Shown here: in pieces, positions 48,676 to 55,070 of the stretch | How the letters are laid out: each line of letters opens with the position of its first letter | How positions within the stretch are numbered: position 1 is the first letter of the stretch | From: Oscillospiraceae bacterium | GTDB taxonomy: Bacteria; Bacillota; Clostridia; Oscillospirales; Oscillospiraceae | Assembly: GCA_017527825.1 (NCBI GenBank) | Contig: JAFXPO010000004.1 | Coordinates: 1-64,000 of the forward strand | Reading direction: 5' to 3' | Length of the DNA: 64,000 nucleotides | The notes under the pieces: generated by a model | Databases searched by the model: none | What the model saw: the letters and a program-made list of their open reading frames with translations, nothing else | What the model was told of the DNA's origin: nothing | Made by a program: the position numbers and the translations under genes

Positions 48676-50076
48676 TCAAACTTCCTTGTTGAAATAGTAG
48701 AATGTGTCGTCTTCGCCGACGCGGCGCATACAGGACGAGAGCATGCGGAGGGAGCCTTCGTTCTGCTTGTAGCACTTGGCGACGACGTGGGCAAGCTGCA
48801 ACTCATACAGCCCCCAGTCGGCGACGGCGGCAAACGCCTCCGTCCCATACCCATGATATGCGTACTCTGGCGCGATGCGGCAGCCCAGTTCCGCGCCGCC
48901 GCGACCGTCGAAGTGGTAGAGGATCGCCTCGCCGATGCACTTGCCGTCCAGACGCACAGCGAAGTTGATGGCGGTGTGGCGGGCAAAATCCTTTCGCGTG
49001 ACGTTCAGGAAATAGTCCTCCAGCGGCTCGCCCTTCCAGTCGTCACGGTAGTCGTAGCCCCAATACTTGTTGCGCTCATCGTCAAGACACAGGGCGTTGT
49101 AGGCAGCTTTGTCCGCCTCCGTGAACGCCGAGAGCGCCAGACGCTCCGTGGTGAGCGTCGGGATATCGGATTGCCCGTAGAGTTCGTTTTCCACGTCGAA
49201 GCAGTACTTCTCCGCCAACTCCGAGGGCAGGTATTGCAGCTTGGAGGTACGCAGCCCCTTGTCGTCCGCGTCGTCCTCGCGGTTGAGCCAGCGCACGCCG
49301 TCTACGGCGTAATGGCGGGCGAACTCCTGCACGGTGGTGGGGTATACGCCCTCGTAGCCGTAGAGCGCCTTCTCAATGTGGATGTGCAGCGTGTCTCCGC
49401 AGCGCTCCGCCATGGCAATGGACAGCAGCTTGCCATTCAGCTCCATACCGCCGGCGAGAAAATAGGGGCGATGGATGAGCTTGAACATCTGCTTGGACAG
49501 TCGCAGATCGCGCTGTGCCTTCATGGAGTCCTTGGTGAACACCTGGTCGTAGTCGATCCAGAACTGCTCAATGAGCGCGGCGTCGTCTTTGCCCAGCGGA
49601 CGGAACACCGCGTCGGGGTAGAGCTTGTGGAATTTGTTGACGTGGTTGCGTTGCCCAGAGTAGTGCCGTCCGGGGAAATCCCGCATGGACTCCGCCGTGT
49701 AGAGATAGTCCCGCCATGAGCGGATGTTGGTCAGCCGGAAGCGGGGATAGCGCGAGAGCAGATGCGGCGCCTCACTGGCAGGGACCACGGAAATCTCCAG
49801 TGGGATATCCTTTTCCATGCACGTCGCTTCGATCTCGGAAAGCGCCGCGTCCACGTCACCCTCCGCGCCGGGCACGGGATAGTCAAAGCAGTGCTTGCCG
49901 TTGATGCAGTTGCAGATGACGAGGCATCCTGCCGCCTCCGCCCAGGCGGAGTGCAGGTGCTCCCGCCACATCAGCTTCACCAGCGCGGAATATTCGCACA
50001 GACGGTAGGGGCAGTGCTCATAATATTGCCGCAGGCGGGACAGATCGCGCTGCGTAACAGGTTTAAATGTTAACAT
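48676..50076 (-). CDS. Fusion of DUF2156 (aminoacyl-transferase-like) and GNAT acetyltransferase
   Basis: A 466-residue bifunctional protein. Residues about 1-290 are a DUF2156/LPG-synthase-like double GNAT fold: SRLRQYYEHCPYRLCEYSAL, YLYTAESMRDFPGRHYSGQR, NHVNKFHKLYPDAVFRPLG, VFTKDSMKAQRD and LLSIAMAERCGDTLHIHIEK. Residues about 300-466 are a RimJ/RimL-type acetyltransferase: TLTTERLALSAFTEADKAAY, LGCRIAPEYAYHGYGTEAFA and VVAKCYKQNEGSLRMLSSCM. DUF2156 enzymes move aminoacyl groups to lipids or peptides; the GNAT half acetylates an amine, so both halves act on amino groups. It follows LysR by 12 bases and precedes the membrane/C39 fusion by three. Confidence 0.8.
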   Translation of the reverse strand: MLTFKPVTQRDLSRLRQYYEHCPYRLCEYSALVKLMWREHLHSAWAEAAGCLVICNCINGKHCFDYPVPGAEGDVDAALSEIEATCMEKDIPLEISVVPASEAPHLLSRYPRFRLTNIRSWRDYLYTAESMRDFPGRHYSGQRNHVNKFHKLYPDAVFRPLGKDDAALIEQFWIDYDQVFTKDSMKAQRDLRLSKQMFKLIHRPYFLAGGMELNGKLLSIAMAERCGDTLHIHIEKALYGYEGVYPTTVQEFARHYAVDGVRWLNREDDADDKGLRTSKLQYLPSELAEKYCFDVENELYGQSDIPTLTTERLALSAFTEADKAAYNALCLDDERNKYWGYDYRDDWKGEPLEDYFLNVTRKDFARHTAINFAVRLDGKCIGEAILYHFDGRGGAELGCRIAPEYAYHGYGTEAFAAVADWGLYELQLAHVVAKCYKQNEGSLRMLSSCMRRVGEDDTFYYFNKEV

Positions 50077-50088
50077 AACACACCTCTT

Positions 50089-50970
50089 TCATTGTGACAG
50101 TTCCCGCACGATGCGCTGTGTGCAGGCGATGAAGCGCTTGAGAATGTCCGGCGCGTCGTCCAGTGAGCGAACCGCGACGCCTAACTCGCGGGAGGCGGCG
50201 GGCTCCGCGGGCAACGTAAGCACTCGCTCGGTTCTGCCCTTGAGGGTCAGCTCCGTCATCATGCTGATGCCCAGCCCATGCTCCACCATGCTCACCACCG
50301 TCGCGTCATCCACCACGGTGGGTTGGATGTTGGCGTGGACGCCCTCGCGGTCGAAGATGCGCAGAATGTCCTTGTCAAAGCCCTGCGCGGGCATCAGGAA
50401 GTCTTTGCCGTCAAACTCGCGCAGCGGAAACGCGGCGCGTCCGCCGGTGGGATAGTCCTTCGGCAGCACGGCGTACATCACGTCGTCCTTGAGATGCACC
50501 CAGTCATAGGGACCCGGCTCCTGACGGCTGACAAAGATCACGTCCATTTTGCCCTGCGAGAGCAGCTTGTACGGCGCGTCCACATGATCCGCCATGCGGA
50601 TATCCACGTCCACGGTGGGATTCTCCGCGCGAAACGCCTGAATGATGGCGGGAAGCCAGTGCATCGCGAGGCTCGCGTAGGCGGCGACGTGGATGGTCTC
50701 GCTGCGGGAGGCGGAGAGCTGCGCCACCGTGTCGTCCAGCTCCGCGCCCGCGCGCAGAAACTCCCGCATCAGCGGCGCCAGCTTTTCGCCCTCTTCGGTC
50801 AGCCGGACGCCGTGTCGCCCGCGATCGAGCAGCGGAAAGCCGATTTCCCGCTCCAGCGAGTTCATCATGTGGGTCAGCCCGGACTGGGTGTAGCCCAGCA
50901 CCTCCGCCGCTTTGGTGAAGCTGCCAAGGTCTGCCGCCATGAGCAGGGCTTCCAGTTTTTTGCTTTCCAT
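50089..50970 (-). CDS. LysR family regulator
   Basis: A 293-residue LTTR. The winged helix is LEALLMAADLGSFTKAAEVL, followed by GYTQSGLTHMMNSLEREIGF; the effector domain is about 90-290 (SETIHVAAYASLAMHWLPAI, MDVIFVSRQEPGPYDWVHLK, VVSMVEHGLGISMMTELTLK). It is first in an operon with the DUF2156-GNAT and membrane/C39 genes, so it may sense their substrate or product. AGAGGAA precedes the ATG; a promoter lies at 51022-51050. Confidence 0.92.
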   Translation of the reverse strand: MESKKLEALLMAADLGSFTKAAEVLGYTQSGLTHMMNSLEREIGFPLLDRGRHGVRLTEEGEKLAPLMREFLRAGAELDDTVAQLSASRSETIHVAAYASLAMHWLPAIIQAFRAENPTVDVDIRMADHVDAPYKLLSQGKMDVIFVSRQEPGPYDWVHLKDDVMYAVLPKDYPTGGRAAFPLREFDGKDFLMPAQGFDKDILRIFDREGVHANIQPTVVDDATVVSMVEHGLGISMMTELTLKGRTERVLTLPAEPAASRELGVAVRSLDDAPDILKRFIACTQRIVRELSQ

Positions 50971-51021
50971 AGATAATTCCTCTTCTATGAGTGAATGTCA
51001 TGTATAGGTGGGAATGTGCGT

Positions 51022-51050
51022 ACTATAGTCTGATTTTTCGTCAAAGTCAA
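51022..51050 (-). promoter_or_regulatory. Promoter of the LysR/GNAT/C39-fusion operon
   Basis: On the minus strand TTGACT (51050-51045), a 17-bp spacer and TATAGT (51027-51022), leaving a leader of about 45 bases. Confidence 0.7.
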
Positions 51051-51063
51051 GAGGAAACTTCAC

Positions 51064-51092
51064 AAAAAAGCGCCGCTCAGGCGAGCGGCGCT
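51064..51092 (-). terminator. Terminator of the SGNH hydrolase gene
   Basis: On the minus strand a 10-bp stem (51092-51083 with 51078-51069), a 4-base loop and a T-run to 51064. Confidence 0.88.
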
Positions 51093-51098
51093 TTGGCA

Positions 51099-51761
51099 CT
51101 ACAGCACGGCGCAGAAGGAATCGTAAATCAGCTCCTGCCCCACGCGGGAGGGGTGAATGCCGTCGGCGCAGAGCAGCGTGGCGGGGGAGCGGCTGTCCTG
51201 CAAAAACGGGCGGCGCAGGTCGATGAGCGGCGCGTTTTCCTCACGGGCGAGCTGCTCCGCCATCTGGGAGTAGTTTTCCTGCCAGCGGTAGATGCGCTGC
51301 ACGTCGCCCAGCCATCGGACGATGTTCTCGCGGGAGAGACCGTTGCGGCAGAGAAAACCGAGGTACAGCTCCGCGTTGATGGGCGGCAGCGTGGAAAGCA
51401 CCGGCTTGCGCCCGCTTTCTCGCAGCAGGCGGATGGCGCGGCGGTAGCACGTCAAAAAGAGCTGTGGAGGCGTTTTGCACTGATGTTCGCCCTCCGGCGC
51501 GTCGGCGATGGCTGCCCAGTCATAGTCGCAGTCATTGCCGCCGAATTCCAGCAGCGCGAATTCGCCGTCGCCAGCGGTCTCGCTGTCCTTTTCAATACGC
51601 GCCATTGCCTTGGGAAGCGTGCTGCCAAAGCGGCAGCGATTGGTAACGCGCAGGCCGAAGCGCTCCGAAAGCTTCTGCTCCCACTCGTGCGAGACGGTAT
51701 ATTTGCCGTTTTCCAACAAGACGCCCTTCAAAATGGAATCTCCGTAGACGGTCACTTGCAT
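51099..51761 (-). CDS. SGNH/GDSL hydrolase
   Basis: A 220-residue cytoplasmic esterase-like enzyme. Block I TVYGDSILKGV has the nucleophile Ser9, LLEFGGNDCDYDW has the Gly/Asn blocks, and CADGIHPSRVGQELI gives the catalytic Asp/His. It resembles GDSL lipases and acyl-esterases acting on small acyl or acetyl groups. ATG 51761 begins with the first beta strand; a weak AGAAGG lies upstream. It faces a DUF1836 regulator gene across a short divergent region that holds a palindrome downstream of its promoter, so control by that neighbour is possible. Confidence 0.88.
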   Translation of the reverse strand: MQVTVYGDSILKGVLLENGKYTVSHEWEQKLSERFGLRVTNRCRFGSTLPKAMARIEKDSETAGDGEFALLEFGGNDCDYDWAAIADAPEGEHQCKTPPQLFLTCYRRAIRLLRESGRKPVLSTLPPINAELYLGFLCRNGLSRENIVRWLGDVQRIYRWQENYSQMAEQLAREENAPLIDLRRPFLQDSRSPATLLCADGIHPSRVGQELIYDSFCAVL

Positions 51762-51773
51762 TAAAACACCTTC

Positions 51774-51827
51774 TTTAGATAATCTAGTATCTAAAACTAT
51801 GTTACAGCGTTTACAAATCGTTGTCAA
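51774..51827 (-). promoter_or_regulatory. SGNH-hydrolase promoter and downstream palindrome
   Basis: On the minus strand TTGACA (51827-51822), 17 bp, TAACAT (51804-51799). An inverted repeat TTTAGATA-N6-TATCTAAA lies at 51774-51795, between the -10 and the ribosome binding site, where a bound repressor would block transcription. A TGTAAACGCTG sequence over the spacer is a partial cre (catabolite) motif. Confidence 0.65.
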
Positions 51828-51898
51828 GCGATAAATGGAAACTTGTACTTGTTTTTTTACATTAGGTTTGATATGGTATAACAAAAGGGGGCGGGCGA

Positions 51899-52390
51899 AT
51901 GGACGGAGAAAAACAGCCGACGGTGGCGCAGATCGTTGAGCAAACGCTGCCGCGCTGGGCGGAGCTGCCGGATTTGGAACTCTACATGGATCAGGTGCTT
52001 TCACTGATCGAGCGGTATCTTGGCGCCTGTCCGGGCTTTGACCGCAAGGGGCTGACCGCGTCGATGGTCAACAACTATGTCAAGCTGGGCGTTATGCCGC
52101 CGCCGGTGAGAAAGCGCTACACGCGGGTGCATCTGGCACACCTCGTCATGATCTGCCTGCTCAAGTCCGTTCTGCCGATTGAGGTCATACGAAAGCTTCT
52201 GCTGCGCTCGATCGAGCAGCGGGACGAGAGCGAGGTGTACGACGGCTTCTGCGATTTGTTCGAGGCTTCGGCGTGCCGCGCCGCCTCCGCGGAGCATGAC
52301 GCGGGACTTGAGGAGATCTACGCCGCGGCGCTGCGTGCGCAGGCGGAGCAAGCGGCGGCGCTGCGCCTGTGTGAGACGATGCTGAAATAG
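51899..52390 (+). CDS. DUF1836 (MerR-like HTH) regulator
   Basis: A 163-residue protein of the DUF1836 type. An N-terminal stretch, LPDLELYMDQVLSLIERYLG, leads into a MerR-like helix-turn-helix: LTASMVNNYVKLGVMPPPVR, then KRYTRVHLAHLVMICLLKSV. The C-terminus is helical (RAQAEQAAALRLCETML). DUF1836 proteins are presumed DNA-binding regulators of unknown signal. It is divergent from the SGNH hydrolase and next to a palindrome at 51774-51795, its likely target. The ribosome binding site is the GC-rich AAAAGGGGGCGG. Confidence 0.85.
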   Translation: MDGEKQPTVAQIVEQTLPRWAELPDLELYMDQVLSLIERYLGACPGFDRKGLTASMVNNYVKLGVMPPPVRKRYTRVHLAHLVMICLLKSVLPIEVIRKLLLRSIEQRDESEVYDGFCDLFEASACRAASAEHDAGLEEIYAAALRAQAEQAAALRLCETMLK

Positions 52391-52393
52391 AAC

Positions 52394-52426
52394 GAAGGAC
52401 ACGTCAGCGACGTGTCCTTCTTCTTT
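52394..52426 (+). terminator. Terminator between the DUF1836 gene and the convergent membrane-protein gene
   Basis: A perfect 12-bp stem (52394-52405 with 52409-52420), a 3-base loop and TTCTTT. The stop codon of the convergent minus-strand gene lies inside the stem. Confidence 0.85.
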
Positions 52427-52925
52427 GATAGAGTACGGAGAGCCGATCGAGCGCCAGATCGTACAGCAGGAATACCGCCGCGCCCAGAGCGGCAGTCAGC
52501 CAGAGCACGGCAGGCGCGGTGGCGGCGAATTCCTCCGCCACGGCTTCCAGATGGAAAACATACAGCAGCAGCGCGTACATCCCGCCGACGGCGGTTGCGC
52601 AGAGCAGCAGCTTCGCCCCCAGACGTGCCGCCCGCGGACGCAAAGCGTCGAGCCTGGGCTTGAGCAGGGGATAGTAACCAAGAAAGACGTAGAGCAGAGA
52701 GCATTCCAAGTCGGCGGAGAGCATCACTCCCAACGCGGCGGATACCGTGAAGCAGCCCCAGGCGTAGGACGGGCGGCACTCCTCCCGCGCGACGAGCAGC
52801 ACGGAGGACGCGAGGATCGGCGCGGCATAGGTCGCCAGTGGAATCATACTGCCAATGCTCAGCAGCACGACGGCAAGTGCCGCCAGCAATCCCGCCAGCG
52901 CCAGCTCATGGGTAGACCGGCGCAC
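52404..52925 (-). CDS. Small integral membrane protein (possible ECF S-component-like)
   Basis: A 173-residue protein with five to six helices: ALAGLLAALAVVLLSIGSMI, YAAPILASSVLLVAREECRP, FTVSAALGVMLSADLECSLL, LGAKLLLCATAVGGMYALLL and APAVLWLTAALGAAVFLLYD, ending in a very basic tail. The size, spacing and repeated G/A-rich helices recall substrate-binding (S) components of ECF vitamin transporters, but the similarity is weak and no ligand is suggested. I prefer GTG 52925: the sequence before it is AAAAGGGGGCGG plus four bases, the same unusual ribosome binding site as the DUF1836 gene. An ATG at 52958 would add an Arg/Lys/Gly stretch encoded by that very site. Confidence 0.65.
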   Translation of the reverse strand: MRRSTHELALAGLLAALAVVLLSIGSMIPLATYAAPILASSVLLVAREECRPSYAWGCFTVSAALGVMLSADLECSLLYVFLGYYPLLKPRLDALRPRAARLGAKLLLCATAVGGMYALLLYVFHLEAVAEEFAATAPAVLWLTAALGAAVFLLYDLALDRLSVLYQRRRTRR

Positions 52926-53002
52926 AGTACCGCCCCCTTTTTTGCGGAATGGAGACATTATAGCAGGCATTCCTCAAAATGAAAAGATTTTTCAATTCCT
53001 CT

Positions 53003-53054
53003 TGACAAACGAAACATTCAGTATTATTGTACTAGTTACTTAATACAATAATAC
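53003..53054 (+). promoter_or_regulatory. Promoter and GntR/YtrA-type operator of the ABC operon
   Basis: TTGACA at 53003-53008, a 16-bp spacer and TATTGT at 53025-53030. A perfect 11-bp inverted repeat, GTATTATTGTA (53021-53031) with TACAATAATAC (53044-53054), covers the -10 and start site, the expected position for autorepression by the GntR protein encoded next. Confidence 0.82.
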
Positions 53055-53068
53055 GAAAGGAGAGGCTT

Positions 53069-53440
53069 ATGGAATGGCAATTTCGCGGCGACGTCCCAAT
53101 CTATACCCAGTTGTGCGAGCAGCTGACGCTGGCGATCGTCGCAGGCGCATTCAGCCCCGGTGAACGCCTTCCCACGGTGAGGGAGATGGCGGTGGACGCG
53201 GGTGTGAACCCGAACACGATGCAGCGTGCGCTCAGCGAACTGGAACGCAGCGGTCTGGTTTACACCCAGCGAACGGCGGGGCGCTACGTTACCGAGAGCG
53301 TGGAGCGCATTGAGGCGGAGCGGCAGAGAATCGCGGAGACGCGGGCGCGGGAGTTCCTCGCGGCGATGGAAAAGCTGGGCTATGACCACGCGGGAACAGT
53401 GGACCTATTGGAGCAAATGAGAGGAGAGTGGATGCAATGA
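53069..53440 (+). CDS. GntR family regulator, YtrA subfamily
   Basis: A 123-residue repressor with the short YtrA layout. The winged helix spans residues about 8-72: VPIYTQLCEQLTLAIVAGAF, GERLPTVREMAVDAGVNPNT, MQRALSELERSGLVYTQRTA. A short dimerising helix (about 80-115) follows instead of a large ligand domain. YtrA-type regulators repress the ABC transporter genes downstream and respond to cell-envelope stress. AAGGAG precedes the ATG. Its last codons overlap the ATPase gene (ATGA). Confidence 0.92.
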   Translation: MEWQFRGDVPIYTQLCEQLTLAIVAGAFSPGERLPTVREMAVDAGVNPNTMQRALSELERSGLVYTQRTAGRYVTESVERIEAERQRIAETRAREFLAAMEKLGYDHAGTVDLLEQMRGEWMQ

Positions 53441-54135
53441 GCAGCATTTTGGAGTGTAAGGCGCTGCAAAAGCGCTACGGCCTGAAGGATGCGCTGTGCG
53501 GCATCAATCTGTCGCTGGAGCCTGGGCGGATCATCGGGCTTTTGGGACCCAATGGCAGCGGCAAGACGACGCTTATCAAGCTGGCATGCGGTTTGCTGAC
53601 GCCCACCGGCGGCGAAATCCTGATCGACGGACAAAAGCCGTCGAAGGAGACGAAGGCGATCGTGTCCTATCTGCCCGAACGCATGGCGCTGCCGACATGG
53701 ATGACCGCGAAGCAGGCGATGGACTACTATCAGGATTTCTACTCCGACTTCCGGCGCGACACCGCGGAGGATATGCTGGCACGGCTGGGGCTGGACGAGC
53801 GCCAGACCATCCGTTCCATGTCCAAGGGTATGCGGGAGAAATTGCAACTCATTCTGGTGATGAGCCGCGCCGCGAAGCTGTATCTGCTCGATGAGCCGAT
53901 CGGCGGCGTGGATCCCGCGACGCGGGACTATATTCTCAAAACCATCATCGGCAACTACAATGAGGACGCGGCGGTGGTGATCTCGACCCACCTCATCGCC
54001 GACGTGGAACAGGTGCTGGACGAAGTGGTGTTCCTGCGTCAGGGGAACGTCGTGCTGCACCGCAGCGTGGACGATATCCGCGAGGCGGAGGGCAAGAGCG
54101 TGGATGAGCTGTTCCGCCAGGTCTTTGCGTATTGA
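53437..54135 (+). CDS. ABC transporter ATP-binding protein (YtrB-like)
   Basis: A 232-residue ATPase. GLLGPNGSGKTTLIKLACGL is the Walker A region, RSMSKGMREKLQLILVMSRA holds the signature (SKGM in place of SGGQ), LYLLDEPIGGVDPATRDYIL is Walker B with the D-loop, and STHLIADVEQ is the switch His. The SKGM signature is typical of YtrB/CcmA-like ATPases paired with GntR repressors. Start 53437 overlaps the repressor stop by four bases; an in-frame ATG at 53428 is an alternative. It pairs with the permease 14 bases downstream. Confidence 0.93.
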   Translation: MSSILECKALQKRYGLKDALCGINLSLEPGRIIGLLGPNGSGKTTLIKLACGLLTPTGGEILIDGQKPSKETKAIVSYLPERMALPTWMTAKQAMDYYQDFYSDFRRDTAEDMLARLGLDERQTIRSMSKGMREKLQLILVMSRAAKLYLLDEPIGGVDPATRDYILKTIIGNYNEDAAVVISTHLIADVEQVLDEVVFLRQGNVVLHRSVDDIREAEGKSVDELFRQVFAY

Positions 54136-54149
54136 GAGGAGATGGCGAT

Positions 54150-54968
54150 ATGTTTGGAAAACTATTAAAGCATGAATTCCGCGCCACCGGGCGCATCGCG
54201 GCGCCGCTGTGCGGCATGATGCTGGCGCTGGCGGTGCTGGCGGGCATGGTGCTGCGCTTCTGGGGCGATCTGCCGAGCGAAGGCTTCAGCACAGCCGGCA
54301 ACGCGATCATCATTCTCTACGGCATGAGCGTTTTTGCGGTTGCCATCGGCATTTTTATCATTCTTATGCAGCGCTACAAGCAGAATCTGTTCAGCGACGA
54401 GGGCTATCTGACCCGCACGCTGCCGGTGAGCGTCCACGAGCTGCTGCTCTCCAAGCTGTTTGTCGCGGTCATCTGGTATCTCGTCACCTGCGTGCTGATG
54501 GCGCTGTCCGTCATCATCGCGGGCGGGCTGTCGGGCGAAGCATCATGGAGCGGCGTCAAGGAGCTTTTTGACACGCTGCGGTTCTATGTCGCGCACATCA
54601 GCGCCGCCGATGTGGTTTATGTGATGCTCAGCACGCTGGGCGGCATGTTGTTCATCACGCTGCTGTTCTACGCTGTCGCCACCATTGCCCAGAACTTCAA
54701 CAAGCACCGGCTGCTGTACTACTTTATGGTGATCTTGATTTTTATTGCGCTGACCCGGCTGCTTGCGGTGTTCAATCTCATCTTTACCGTGCGTTTCGCG
54801 GGTCCTGCGAGCGGCAGCGTCGGCGTCATCGGCGGCGCGGACGGTCCGACAGCGATCTACGTCACCGGGAGCCATGTGTGGCTGGGGTTGATTGAGCTGT
54901 ACCTCGGCAACGCGCTGTTGTATGTTCTGACGTGGGCGTTTCTCAAGTTCCGCCCCAATCTGGAATGA
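54150..54968 (+). CDS. ABC-2 type permease with a GGADGPT segment
   Basis: A 272-residue membrane protein with about six helices: ALAVLAGMVLRFWG, YGMSVFAVAIGIFIILMQRY, LFVAVIWYLVTCVLMALSVI, LFITLLFYAVATIAQNFNKH and YYFMVILIFIALTRLLAVFN. A cytoplasmic segment between helices 2 and 3, LTRTLPVSVHELLLSKLFVA, is shared with YtrC/D-like permeases. Residues about 233-246 read IGGADGPTAIYVTG, the motif best known from the beta subunits of sodium-translocating decarboxylases. It lies in the segment before the last helix. The permease partners the ATPase directly upstream. AGAGGAG precedes ATG 54150. Confidence 0.85.
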   Translation: MFGKLLKHEFRATGRIAAPLCGMMLALAVLAGMVLRFWGDLPSEGFSTAGNAIIILYGMSVFAVAIGIFIILMQRYKQNLFSDEGYLTRTLPVSVHELLLSKLFVAVIWYLVTCVLMALSVIIAGGLSGEASWSGVKELFDTLRFYVAHISAADVVYVMLSTLGGMLFITLLFYAVATIAQNFNKHRLLYYFMVILIFIALTRLLAVFNLIFTVRFAGPASGSVGVIGGADGPTAIYVTGSHVWLGLIELYLGNALLYVLTWAFLKFRPNLE

Positions 54969-54975
54969 TGGACAG

Positions 54976-55000
54976 GAGCCGCCTGCGGGCGGCTCTTGCG
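54976..55000 (+). terminator. Terminator of the GntR/ABC operon
   Basis: An 8-bp stem (54976-54983 with 54988-54995), TGCG loop and a mildly T-rich tail. It overlaps the -35 box of the next gene's promoter. Confidence 0.6.
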
Positions 55001-55024
55001 TTCTTGCGCCGCATAGGCTATAAT
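54996..55024 (+). promoter_or_regulatory. Promoter of the 55071 gene
   Basis: TTGCGT (54996-55001), 17 bp, TATAAT (55019-55024), about 47 bases before the start codon. Confidence 0.7.
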
Positions 55025-55070
55025 GCGGTTGCACAATCTAACCACACCTTTTTTAAATAAGGAGAATGCT

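Noticed and set aside
51805..51821. A catabolite (cre) site over the SGNH promoter spacer
   Set aside because: TGTAAACGCTG matches only the left half of the consensus; the right half fails.
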